NCBI GenBank assembly: GCA_964430295.1
Contig: CAYSEV010000042.1
Coordinates: 1 to 11,918 of the forward strand
DNA length: 11,918 nucleotides
DNA from: CAYGFH01 sp964430295
GTDB taxonomy: Bacteria > Patescibacteriota > Microgenomatia > UBA10105 > UBA927
Reading direction: 5' to 3'
Shown piece by piece: positions 1-5,853 of this stretch (positions within the stretch are counted from its first letter, which is position 1; the number at the start of each line of letters is the position of its first letter). A program made the position numbers and the translations under genes. The notes under the pieces were generated by a model. That model was not told where the DNA came from, did not search any database, and was given only the letters and a program-made list of their open reading frames with translations.

Positions 1-12
1 ATAAAGATTTAT

Positions 13-20
13 AAAGGAGG
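13..20 (+). promoter_or_regulatory. Shine-Dalgarno site of lemA
   Basis: AAAGGAGG six bases before the ATG at 27. It is the strongest ribosome binding site in the window and decides against the in-frame GTG at 21. Confidence 0.8.
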
Positions 21-26
21 GTGTAT

Positions 27-581
27 ATGAATCCAATGTTGATAGGTATAGCAGTCCTCGTATTGATTGCGCTGTATGTATGGTCCCTCTATAACGGACT
101 TGTCACTGAATCCACTCAGATCGATGAAGCATGGGGACAGATAGATATTCAACTCAAACGCAGAACAGATTTGATTCCAAATCTGGTTGAGACGGTAAAA
201 GGGTACGCAAAACATGAAAAAACTGTATTTGCGGAAGTGACCAAAGCCCGCAGTGCGCTTATGACGGCGAAAACTCCTGCTGCTACAGCAAAAGCTGATG
301 ATATGCTTACCGGTGCATTAAAGTCTATGTTTGCCGTGGCGGAGGCATATCCACAACTGAAGGCAAATGATGGGTTTATACAGTTACAAAAAGAACTTTC
401 TGACACAGAAGATAAAGTAGCCTATGCAAGACAGTTCTATAACACACAATTGATGGAGTACAACCTAAAGGTAAAAGTGTTCCCGAACAATATGCTTGCA
501 GGCATGTTTGGATTTACAGCAAAAGAATTCTTTAAAGTCGAAGAATCAGAACGCGCTGCTACCAAAGTGAAATTCGACTGA
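27..581 (+). CDS. lemA: LemA family membrane protein
   Basis: Encodes 184 residues, the usual LemA length. Residues 4-22 form one hydrophobic N-terminal segment (signal anchor). The rest is a long helical domain with typical LemA sequence: QIDEAWGQIDIQLKRR at 31-46, DLIPNLVETVKGYAKHE at 48-64, and the conserved end around FPNNMLAGMFGF (152-163). LemA proteins are membrane-anchored helical bundles facing outward; their molecular role is unclear, but they often sit beside the protease HtpX, as here. I chose the ATG at 27 because an AAAGGAGG SD (13-20) lies six bases upstream; a GTG at 21, directly after that SD, is too close. The stop is TGA. The promoter lies outside the window. The family call is very secure, the function not. 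Confidence 0.95.
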   Translation: MNPMLIGIAVLVLIALYVWSLYNGLVTESTQIDEAWGQIDIQLKRRTDLIPNLVETVKGYAKHEKTVFAEVTKARSALMTAKTPAATAKADDMLTGALKSMFAVAEAYPQLKANDGFIQLQKELSDTEDKVAYARQFYNTQLMEYNLKVKVFPNNMLAGMFGFTAKEFFKVEESERAATKVKFD

Positions 582-632
582 GCATCGCATCAGTCTTCTG
601 TATAGTCAGGGGTTCCATAATCAGAATCCTTT

Positions 633-640
633 AAAAGGAG
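633..640 (+). promoter_or_regulatory. Shine-Dalgarno site of htpX
   Basis: AAAAGGAG eight bases before the ATG at 649. It overlaps the alternative GTG at 640 and so rules that start out. Confidence 0.7.
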
Positions 641-648
641 TGTACTGT

Positions 649-1557
649 ATGAGTATGTCTATACATTCTCAAATCCGTTCAAATATCATGAAATCCTACG
701 CATTTATGGTAGGGTTTGTGGTGTTTGTTGTATTTGCGGGATACGTGATGGGCAATGCATTGGGGTATGGAAATTCATGGATGTTCGGTGCAGTGATTTT
801 TTCCGTCATATCCAGCTTTGTGAGTTACTACTTTGGAGATCAGATTGTGTTGTCTATGTCTGGCGCACGGCCTGCGGACAGAAGACGGGATTTTGATTTT
901 TTTACCGTCACAGAAAATTTGTGTATCGCAGCGGGGCTCCCAAAACCAAAACTGTATGTGATCGATGACACTGCTATGAACGCATTTGCCACAGGTCGCG
1001 ATCCGGAACACGCAGTGGTATGCGCTACGACCGGAATACTGGAACGGATGGAACGGCGGGAACTGGAAGGTGTGATCGCACATGAATTATCACATATAAA
1101 AAATTATGATATCCGGCTGATGGCAATTGTCGGGGTATTAGCCGGGACCATAGCATTCCTTGCCGATATGTTTATGCGCAGTCTCTGGTGGGGTGGTGGC
1201 AGAAGAAGCCGCGATGATGACAACAGTCAGTTGCAGGGGATTCTTATGATTGTAGGTATAGTCCTGGCCATTATCTCTCCAATTATAGCAACCATGATTC
1301 AGCTTGCTATTTCAAGAAAACGGGAATTTTTGGCAGATGCATCCGGGGCAAATTTAACCCGCTATCCTGAAGGCCTCGCAAGGGCGCTGGAAAAAATATC
1401 CAAAGATCGCGAAGTACTTGAGGCAGCAACAAATGCAACTGCCCATTTGTTTATAGCAAATCCGTTTAAGGGAAAAGACTTTGGGGCATGGTTTTCCGGA
1501 CTGTTTGATACCCATCCGCCGATTGCAGAGCGCATAAAAGCACTTCGTTCTATGTAA
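649..1557 (+). CDS. htpX: HtpX-type zinc metalloprotease (M48B)
   Basis: Encodes 302 residues, normal for HtpX. Membrane segments lie at about 16-36 and 45-63, with two more at about 155-175 and 197-220. The zinc site is complete: HELSH at 145-149 supplies two histidines and the catalytic glutamate, and E226 in EFLAD (226-230) is the third ligand. The conserved NAFATGRDP region is at 111-119 and DTHPP at 287-291. HtpX is an integral membrane protease with its active site on the cytosolic side that degrades damaged membrane proteins. The ATG at 649 is preferred over an in-frame GTG at 640 because AAAAGGAG (633-640) is eight bases upstream of it. The gene follows lemA by 67 bases, a common pairing, and ends five bases before the glycosyltransferase. 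All key residues are present and no damage is seen. Confidence 0.95.
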   Translation: MSMSIHSQIRSNIMKSYAFMVGFVVFVVFAGYVMGNALGYGNSWMFGAVIFSVISSFVSYYFGDQIVLSMSGARPADRRRDFDFFTVTENLCIAAGLPKPKLYVIDDTAMNAFATGRDPEHAVVCATTGILERMERRELEGVIAHELSHIKNYDIRLMAIVGVLAGTIAFLADMFMRSLWWGGGRRSRDDDNSQLQGILMIVGIVLAIISPIIATMIQLAISRKREFLADASGANLTRYPEGLARALEKISKDREVLEAATNATAHLFIANPFKGKDFGAWFSGLFDTHPPIAERIKALRSM

Positions 1558-1562
1558 TCTGT

Positions 1563-2279
1563 ATGCTTTCCGTGATTATCCCGACTCTGAATGAAGCAGC
1601 TTACCTTCCCGCACTTTTGGATCTGCTTCATACTTCCCTTCCCACAGAAACTCAGATTATAGTTTCCGATGGCGGGTCAGAAGATAAGACTGTTTCTCTG
1701 GCAAAGTCATATGGATGTGACGTTGTAATCTCAACACAGAGAGGACCAGCCATACAACGGAATGTGGGAGCAAAAAAAGCAAAAGGTGATGTATTGCTGT
1801 TTTTGGATGCAGATACTCGCTTTACCAAAAAGGTTTTAGATATATCACTTCAAGAGTTTATGAAACGGAAACTGGATATAGCCAGTTTTTATTTCCGATT
1901 TGATTCGCCGCAGTTACGGTATCTTTTACTTTTCTGGTATGGAACTGTCCTCATATATCTACTGCACTTCATTCATCCTGTAGCACTTGGGGCGGCTATT
2001 ATTGTGAAAAAATCCTGGTTTGAAACGGTTGGAGGTTTTGATGAAACCTTATTTATGGGCGAGGATCATCTTATTGCAAAAAGTGTTCAGGATGCGGGTG
2101 GAAGGTATGGATTGTTGAATATTCCCGGTATGTTTTTTTCACTGCGCCGCTTTCATAAAGAGGGATTCTGGACAATGGTATACAAATGGCATTATGTGGC
2201 CTTCTATTATGCAGTGCATGGAAAATTTTCCAAGCCAATTGTTCCCTATGAATTCGGGAAGTATAATGACCATATATGA
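1563..2279 (+). CDS. Family 2 glycosyltransferase (GT-A fold)
   Basis: Encodes 238 residues. The N-terminus has the GT2 nucleotide-sugar fold: SVIIPTLNEAAYL (3-15), VSDGGSEDKT (34-43), and the metal-binding DxD as FLDADTRF (80-87, D82 and D84). The acceptor side carries GGFDETLFMGEDHL (157-170), with the GED that often precedes the catalytic base. A hydrophobic stretch at about 119-147 may attach it to the membrane. Members transfer a sugar from a nucleotide or lipid-linked donor to glycans or lipids; donor and acceptor cannot be read from the sequence. It resembles the short single-domain GT2 proteins annotated as transferase 2 family rather than polymerising synthases. There is no clear SD and the gene starts five bases after htpX, so translation is probably coupled. 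It overlaps the next gene by four bases (ATGA). Confidence 0.88.
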   Translation: MLSVIIPTLNEAAYLPALLDLLHTSLPTETQIIVSDGGSEDKTVSLAKSYGCDVVISTQRGPAIQRNVGAKKAKGDVLLFLDADTRFTKKVLDISLQEFMKRKLDIASFYFRFDSPQLRYLLLFWYGTVLIYLLHFIHPVALGAAIIVKKSWFETVGGFDETLFMGEDHLIAKSVQDAGGRYGLLNIPGMFFSLRRFHKEGFWTMVYKWHYVAFYYAVHGKFSKPIVPYEFGKYNDHI

Positions 2280-2740
2280 ACATAACCATACGGACTGCAA
2301 CGCTCGAAGATATTCCTGTTCTTCGCACACTCCATGTCGATTTACACAAAGATAATGCAGCGTACGATACTCTATTGGATTTAGCATGGCCCTTGGATGA
2401 CAGAGGACTGTCATACTTCACAAAAACAATTGAAGATGATGCGTCTATAATCTACCTTGCTCTGGCGGATCAGGAGATAGTGGGATATCTTGCCGGAGGA
2501 CATAAGGACATAAGTTATAGAAAAACCAAGATGGCGGAAATCTATAGTATGACTGTGAATCCCGGATATCAGTCCAAAGGAATCGGAGAAAAACTGGTTA
2601 GTGCTTTCAAAGAATGGGCACGAACACGTGGATATGGAAAGGTATATGTGAATGTGTATTATGACAATGAACGCGGCATTAAATTCTATAAAAAATGCGG
2701 CATGACCCCTATTGATATGAGTCTGGAAATGGGCATATGA
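2276..2740 (+). CDS. GNAT family N-acetyltransferase
   Basis: Encodes 154 residues, the size of a single GNAT domain. It begins with the usual IRTATLEDIPVL strand-helix (5-16). The central strand MAEIYSMTVNPGYQSKGIGEKLV (86-108) includes the acetyl-CoA pyrophosphate loop QSKGIG (Q99, G102, G104), followed by the C-terminal NERGIKFYKKCGM (131-143) typical of motif B. GNAT enzymes move an acetyl group from acetyl-CoA to an amine on a small molecule, protein or antibiotic; the substrate here is unknown. The start ATG overlaps the glycosyltransferase stop (ATGA at 2276-2279), which indicates translational coupling. The TGA stop is followed almost at once by a GTCATTTCGA-type repeat. Confidence 0.9.
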   Translation: MNITIRTATLEDIPVLRTLHVDLHKDNAAYDTLLDLAWPLDDRGLSYFTKTIEDDASIIYLALADQEIVGYLAGGHKDISYRKTKMAEIYSMTVNPGYQSKGIGEKLVSAFKEWARTRGYGKVYVNVYYDNERGIKFYKKCGMTPIDMSLEMGI

Positions 2741-2742
2741 CA

Positions 2743-2780
2743 CGTCATTTCGAAGAAGTGTAACGACCGAGAAATCTAGC
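2743..2780 (+). repeat. GTCATTTCGA-type repeat, left copy
   Basis: Begins GTCATTTCGAA (2744-2754) and ends CGAGAAATCTAG (2768-2779). Two related copies lie in inverted orientation on the far side of the GIY-YIG gene (3077-3105 and 3118-3146). The general form, GTCATTTCGA followed by a short arm and GAGAAATCT, recalls dispersed repeats I have seen in other bacterial genomes. It ends 12 bases before the nuclease start codon. Confidence 0.75.
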
Positions 2781-2791
2781 ATTCGCGTTGT

Positions 2792-3079
2792 ATGAATAAA
2801 CAATATTTTGTTTATATACTCACAAACTATACCAATTCAGTATTTTATACGGGAATTACAAATAATTTACAAAGGAGAATTCTTGAGCATCGCATGCATG
2901 TGAATCCGAATTCTTTTACTGCGAGATACAGAATGTACAAATTGATTTGGTATGAGGAATTTTCTGATCCTACAACTGCCATAGAGAACGAAAAGAGGGT
3001 GAAGGATTATAGAAGAGCAAAAAAACTTGCATTGATAAAGAATATGAACCCGATGATGGAGGATCTTTACGCTCACTAG
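2792..3079 (+). CDS. Single-domain GIY-YIG endonuclease (UPF0213/YhbQ-like)
   Basis: Encodes 95 residues, a bare GIY-YIG domain. The two name motifs appear as FVY (6-8) and YTG (19-21) within a VYIL...FYTGIT arrangement. The conserved arginine is in NLQRR (25-29), a histidine follows at 33, and the metal-binding glutamate is E67 in NEKRVK. The end, KKLALIKNMNPMMEDLY (77-93), matches the usual C-terminus of this small family. GIY-YIG domains cut DNA using one divalent metal ion; the stand-alone small members have no settled cellular role. There is no SD. The gene lies between inverted copies of a GTCATTTCGA-type repeat, and its stop codon is the first triplet of the right-hand copy, so gene and repeats look like one unit. 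This setting could mean repeat mobilisation or repair, which is inference. Confidence 0.9.
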   Translation: MNKQYFVYILTNYTNSVFYTGITNNLQRRILEHRMHVNPNSFTARYRMYKLIWYEEFSDPTTAIENEKRVKDYRRAKKLALIKNMNPMMEDLYAH

Positions 3080-3105
3080 ATTCCTCACTTTGTTCGAAAT
3101 GACAC
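3077..3105 (-). repeat. GTCATTTCGA-type repeat, right inner copy (inverted)
   Basis: Read on the minus strand it starts TGTCATTTCGAACAAAGTG and ends GAATCTA. It matches the left copy at 2743-2780 except for a deletion of about nine bases in the middle. It contains the stop codon of the GIY-YIG gene (TAG at 3077-3079). Confidence 0.75.
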
Positions 3106-3117
3106 TTAAACGTTACC

Positions 3118-3146
3118 ACTAGTTTTCTCGCGTTGCTCGAAATGAC
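3118..3146 (-). repeat. GTCATTTCGA-type repeat, right outer copy (inverted)
   Basis: On the minus strand it reads GTCATTTCGAGCAACGCGAG and then AAAACTAGT. It has the same ends as the other two copies and the same orientation as the inner right copy. It ends 14 bases before the CIRCE operator of clpB. Confidence 0.7.
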
Positions 3147-3160
3147 TCTTTTCATTGTAT

Positions 3161-3187
3161 TTAGCACTCTTGACAATAGAGTGCCAG
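3161..3187 (+). promoter_or_regulatory. CIRCE operator (HrcA binding site)
   Basis: TTAGCACTC, nine bases, then GAGTGCCAG. The CIRCE consensus is TTAGCACTC-N9-GAGTGCTAA, so the left arm is perfect and the right arm differs only at its end. HrcA represses chaperone genes from this site until heat stress inactivates it. The nine-base spacer contains the promoter -35 box, so a bound repressor would block RNA polymerase directly. The target is clpB. No hrcA gene is in the window. Confidence 0.9.
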
Positions 3188-3199
3188 AGGCTCTATAAT
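3170..3199 (+). promoter_or_regulatory. Sigma-70-type promoter of clpB
   Basis: A consensus -35 TTGACA (3170-3175), an 18-base spacer and a consensus -10 TATAAT (3194-3199). Transcription would start near 3206, giving a leader of about 53 bases. The -35 box sits inside the CIRCE spacer. Confidence 0.88.
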
Positions 3200-3216
3200 T
3201 CCATTGGTATAAAATT

Positions 3217-3254
3217 GAAGGAGAATTACCCTCCTTCGCAAACGCTACGGAGGG
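3217..3254 (+). promoter_or_regulatory. clpB leader with two mutually exclusive hairpins
   Basis: Hairpin 1 pairs GAAGGAG (3217-3223) with CTCCTTC (3231-3237), seven perfect pairs and a seven-base loop. Hairpin 2 pairs CCCTCC (3229-3234) with GGAGGG (3249-3254), six perfect pairs, plus two inner G-C pairs around an AAAC loop. The segment 3231-3234 is needed by both. GGAGGG is also the only SD candidate, four bases before the GTG start, so hairpin 2 hides it and hairpin 1 leaves it free. The 3229-3254 part also resembles a dispersed CCCTCCTTCGC...GGAGGG palindrome and may be an inserted repeat. The switching role is inference. Confidence 0.5.
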
Positions 3255-3258
3255 CGCT

Positions 3259-5397
3259 GTGGATATACAATATCAACCACCAGATGACAATAAAAATCCG
3301 CTTGAAGCGTACTGTGTAAATCTGACAGAAAAAGCGCGCAGTGGAAAGCTTGATCCCGTTATCGGACGCAATGAAGAAATTCGTCGGGTCATGCAAATAT
3401 TAGCTCGAAGAAGCAAAAATAATCCCGTGTTACTGGGAGATCCCGGAGTAGGAAAAACAGCCATTGTCGAAGGGTTGGCAATTCGTATCGTAACCGGAGA
3501 TGTGCCATCCACCCTCAAAGACAAAGAACTGCTGTCTCTGGACGTTGCCTCACTTGTAGCGGGTAGTGCTTACAGAGGTGAATTTGAACAGCGGTTAAAG
3601 AAGCTTCTGAAAGCGGTAAACGAAGCCGGCGGAAAGTATATTCTATTCATGGATGAGCTGCACACGCTCGTCGGGGCTGGTGCGGTGGGAGGCAGTATGG
3701 ATGCCGCCAATATCCTAAAACCAGCATTGGCGCGCGGAGAGCTTCATGCAATTGGGGCAACAACAGTACGTGAGTATAGGCAGTATATAGAAAAGGATGC
3801 TGCACTTGAACGGCGGTTCCAACCCGTATATCTGAGTGAGCCATCCAGTGAAGACGCTCTTGCCATACTTCGAGGCATCAAGGAAAAATACGAAATTCAT
3901 CACGGCATCCGTATAACCGATGATGCGCTTGTAACTGCCGTATCCCTTTCCAACCGCTATATTGCTGACCGCTTTTTACCGGATAAAGCGATAGACCTTG
4001 TTGATGAAGCCGCTTCTGCACTGAAAATTAATACAGAAAGTATGCCGATTGAGTTGGATGAAGTAAACAGAACAGTTACACAACTGGAAATCGAAAAGGC
4101 TGCACTCAAACGAGAAAAAAATACGACCCGTATGAAAGAAGTGGAAGATGAATTGTCTTCTCTTAAAGAAAAAAATAAAACACTGAATACCAGATGGGAA
4201 TCGCAAAAAGATATTATTGGAAAACTTCAGAAACAGCGTGTTGAATTGGATCAGCTGCGTGTACAACTGGAAAAAGCAGAGAGAGACGCACTGCTTGAAA
4301 AAGCAGCAGAAATAAAATACGGAAAAATTCCACAAAGCGAAAAAACTATTAAGGAACTTGAAGATCAATGGAAGCAAATACCGGACGAAGAAAAACTGCT
4401 TCGTGAAGAAGTGACATCAGATGACATTGCATCTGTTGTTGCCCGTTGGACTGGTATCCCTGTGACAAAATTGCTGTCAACGGAATCACAAAAACTGGCC
4501 CACCTTGAAGATACACTTCGAAAACGCGTAGTCGGACAGGATGCGGCCATTGGTGCTGTAGCAAAGGCCATCCGCAGAAACAGAGCGGGACTGTCTGAAA
4601 CAGAAAAGCCTATCGGAACGTTTTTATTTTTAGGTCCGACAGGGGTTGGTAAAACAGAAACAGCCAAGGCGTTGGCAGAAGAGTTATTTAATGATGAAAA
4701 GGCTATTATCCGTATCGATATGAGTGAGTATCAGGAATCTCACAGTGTGGCGCGTTTAGTCGGGGCTCCTCCAGGATATGTTGGCTATGAAGAAGGTGGT
4801 CAGCTTACGGAAGCTGTACGCCGACATCCGTATAGTGTCGTGTTATTTGATGAAATCGAAAAAGCGCATCCGTCTGTCTTTAATATCTTTTTACAGGTTT
4901 TGGATGATGGACGGCTCACAGATGGTCGGGGAAGAGTTGTGAATTTTAAAAATACCATTATTATTATGACATCTAATTTAGGCAGTGATGTTATCCAGAC
5001 CTATTCAGGTAAGGATGCAGAAAAGATGGAAGCACGTGTTATGGATATTGTCACAAAACATTTCCGCCCTGAATTTTTAAACCGATTGGATCATATGGTG
5101 ATATTCCATGCGTTGACAAAAGATCTCATAGAACAAATTGTAGACATACAGTTATCTCTCGTGACAAAACGATTGGCAACACATGGGATAACAATTTCCT
5201 TTACCGATGCCGTTCGCGAACATATTGCAACGATTGGATATGATCCAATATATGGCGTACGACCGCTCAAGAGAGCCATACAAGATACGATTCTAGACGA
5301 ACTGTCTTTGCAAATTATAGAGAAAAAGATACTTCCAGGAGTACTACTGAAAGTGGATTACAAAGATAAAAAGATAGTATTTGACCTACCAAATTAA
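3259..5397 (+). CDS. clpB: ClpB disaggregase lacking the N-terminal domain
   Basis: Encodes 712 residues against about 860 for full-length ClpB; the roughly 150-residue Clp N domain is absent. The first AAA+ module has Walker A GDPGVGKT (60-67), pore tyrosine Y105, Walker B ILFMDE (128-133) and arginine fingers R185/R186. A full coiled-coil M domain follows (about 265-370), marking ClpB rather than ClpA or ClpC. The second module has Walker A GPTGVGKT (459-466), pore loop GYVGY (506-510), Walker B VVLFDE (527-532) and sensor-2 GVRP (666-669). I see no ClpP-binding IGF/L loop. ClpB hexamers thread aggregated proteins through the central pore, working with DnaK. The GTG start follows GGAGGG (3249-3254). 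Upstream lies a promoter with CIRCE, not a lost N domain, so the short form seems genuine; E. coli also makes a ClpB without N domain from an internal GTG. The stop overlaps the SET gene. Confidence 0.93.
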   Translation: MDIQYQPPDDNKNPLEAYCVNLTEKARSGKLDPVIGRNEEIRRVMQILARRSKNNPVLLGDPGVGKTAIVEGLAIRIVTGDVPSTLKDKELLSLDVASLVAGSAYRGEFEQRLKKLLKAVNEAGGKYILFMDELHTLVGAGAVGGSMDAANILKPALARGELHAIGATTVREYRQYIEKDAALERRFQPVYLSEPSSEDALAILRGIKEKYEIHHGIRITDDALVTAVSLSNRYIADRFLPDKAIDLVDEAASALKINTESMPIELDEVNRTVTQLEIEKAALKREKNTTRMKEVEDELSSLKEKNKTLNTRWESQKDIIGKLQKQRVELDQLRVQLEKAERDALLEKAAEIKYGKIPQSEKTIKELEDQWKQIPDEEKLLREEVTSDDIASVVARWTGIPVTKLLSTESQKLAHLEDTLRKRVVGQDAAIGAVAKAIRRNRAGLSETEKPIGTFLFLGPTGVGKTETAKALAEELFNDEKAIIRIDMSEYQESHSVARLVGAPPGYVGYEEGGQLTEAVRRHPYSVVLFDEIEKAHPSVFNIFLQVLDDGRLTDGRGRVVNFKNTIIIMTSNLGSDVIQTYSGKDAEKMEARVMDIVTKHFRPEFLNRLDHMVIFHALTKDLIEQIVDIQLSLVTKRLATHGITISFTDAVREHIATIGYDPIYGVRPLKRAIQDTILDELSLQIIEKKILPGVLLKVDYKDKKIVFDLPN

Positions 5398-5798
5398 GCA
5401 GTGAATGCCGTGCCTAGTTTATCTGCTATATCATCGTCGACAATGCGATAATCACAGGTGATTTCATCTCCTGATTTGATGTCTTTTGTCGCAACTGTAT
5501 ATCCCTGCGTATCGATGTCATTGGGTATTTGTGTTGTGTTTGGATCGTCTGCATGATTCATAAACCGTGCATCATCAAAGCACAAAATATACAGCCCGTC
5601 TTCGGCATCATGATAGGCATAATTCAGGAATGTTTTTTTTGCTATATCCGGTAACGCCTGCATTTGTTCTTTTGTTAGCCCTATATCAAGGAGTGGTTCA
5701 TACTTCCATACAATTGTTCCTTTTGCGATGTCTTCGGCAGCAAATACGCCGGTTCCATGGATAGCACTTTGTTTAATAGACGTTTTAACAGTCAACAT
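5394..5798 (-). CDS. SET domain protein (putative lysine methyltransferase)
   Basis: Encodes 134 residues, a bare SET domain. GTGVFA (15-20) is the first SET motif, RFMNHADDPNT (78-88) is the NHxxxPN-type motif that binds S-adenosylmethionine and forms the pseudoknot, and GDEITCDY (110-117) carries the catalytic-site tyrosine. SET enzymes methylate lysines; free-standing bacterial members are poorly characterised and the target is unknown. No post-SET cysteines are visible. Several ATGs are in frame. I prefer 5798 because a promoter-like pair (TTCACA, 16 bases, TATGAT, 5806-5833) would start transcription about at that ATG, giving a leaderless message; the ATG at 5810 lies within the -10 box. 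The gene is convergent with clpB, overlapping it by four bases, and divergent from murT. Confidence 0.87.
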   Translation of the reverse strand: MLTVKTSIKQSAIHGTGVFAAEDIAKGTIVWKYEPLLDIGLTKEQMQALPDIAKKTFLNYAYHDAEDGLYILCFDDARFMNHADDPNTTQIPNDIDTQGYTVATKDIKSGDEITCDYRIVDDDIADKLGTAFTA

Positions 5799-5805
5799 GT
5801 TCTCT

Positions 5806-5833
5806 ATCATAGCAGTATTTTTACGTCTGTGAA
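5806..5833 (-). promoter_or_regulatory. Putative promoter of the SET gene
   Basis: On the minus strand, TTCACA, 16 bases, TATGAT. The -10 box ends seven bases before the ATG at 5798, consistent with a leaderless transcript. It overlaps the putative murT promoter on the other strand. Confidence 0.5.
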
Positions 5834-5848
5834 ACAGTGTGCGATAAT
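5820..5848 (+). promoter_or_regulatory. Putative promoter of murT
   Basis: TTTACG (5820-5825), 17 bases, GATAAT (5843-5848). The -10 box ends five bases before the murT ATG at 5854 and no SD is present, so the message would be leaderless or nearly so. The -35 match is modest. Confidence 0.45.
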
Positions 5849-5853
5849 AGGGT

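Noticed and set aside
775..1083. Open frame of 102 codons on the minus strand inside htpX
   Set aside because: It mirrors htpX coding sequence; composition rich in His/Cys/Phe is typical of an antisense shadow.
2411..2803. Open frame of 130 codons on the minus strand across the GNAT gene
   Set aside because: It lies opposite a clear acetyltransferase and runs through the repeat; no motifs or start signal.
3976..4377. Open frame of 133 codons on the minus strand inside clpB
   Set aside because: It is antisense to the Glu/Lys-rich M domain, giving a Phe/Cys-rich low-complexity product with no start signal; clpB is certain.
3259..5397. ClpC or ClpA, partner of ClpP
   Set aside because: The long coiled-coil M domain matches ClpB and no IGF/L loop for ClpP binding is visible.
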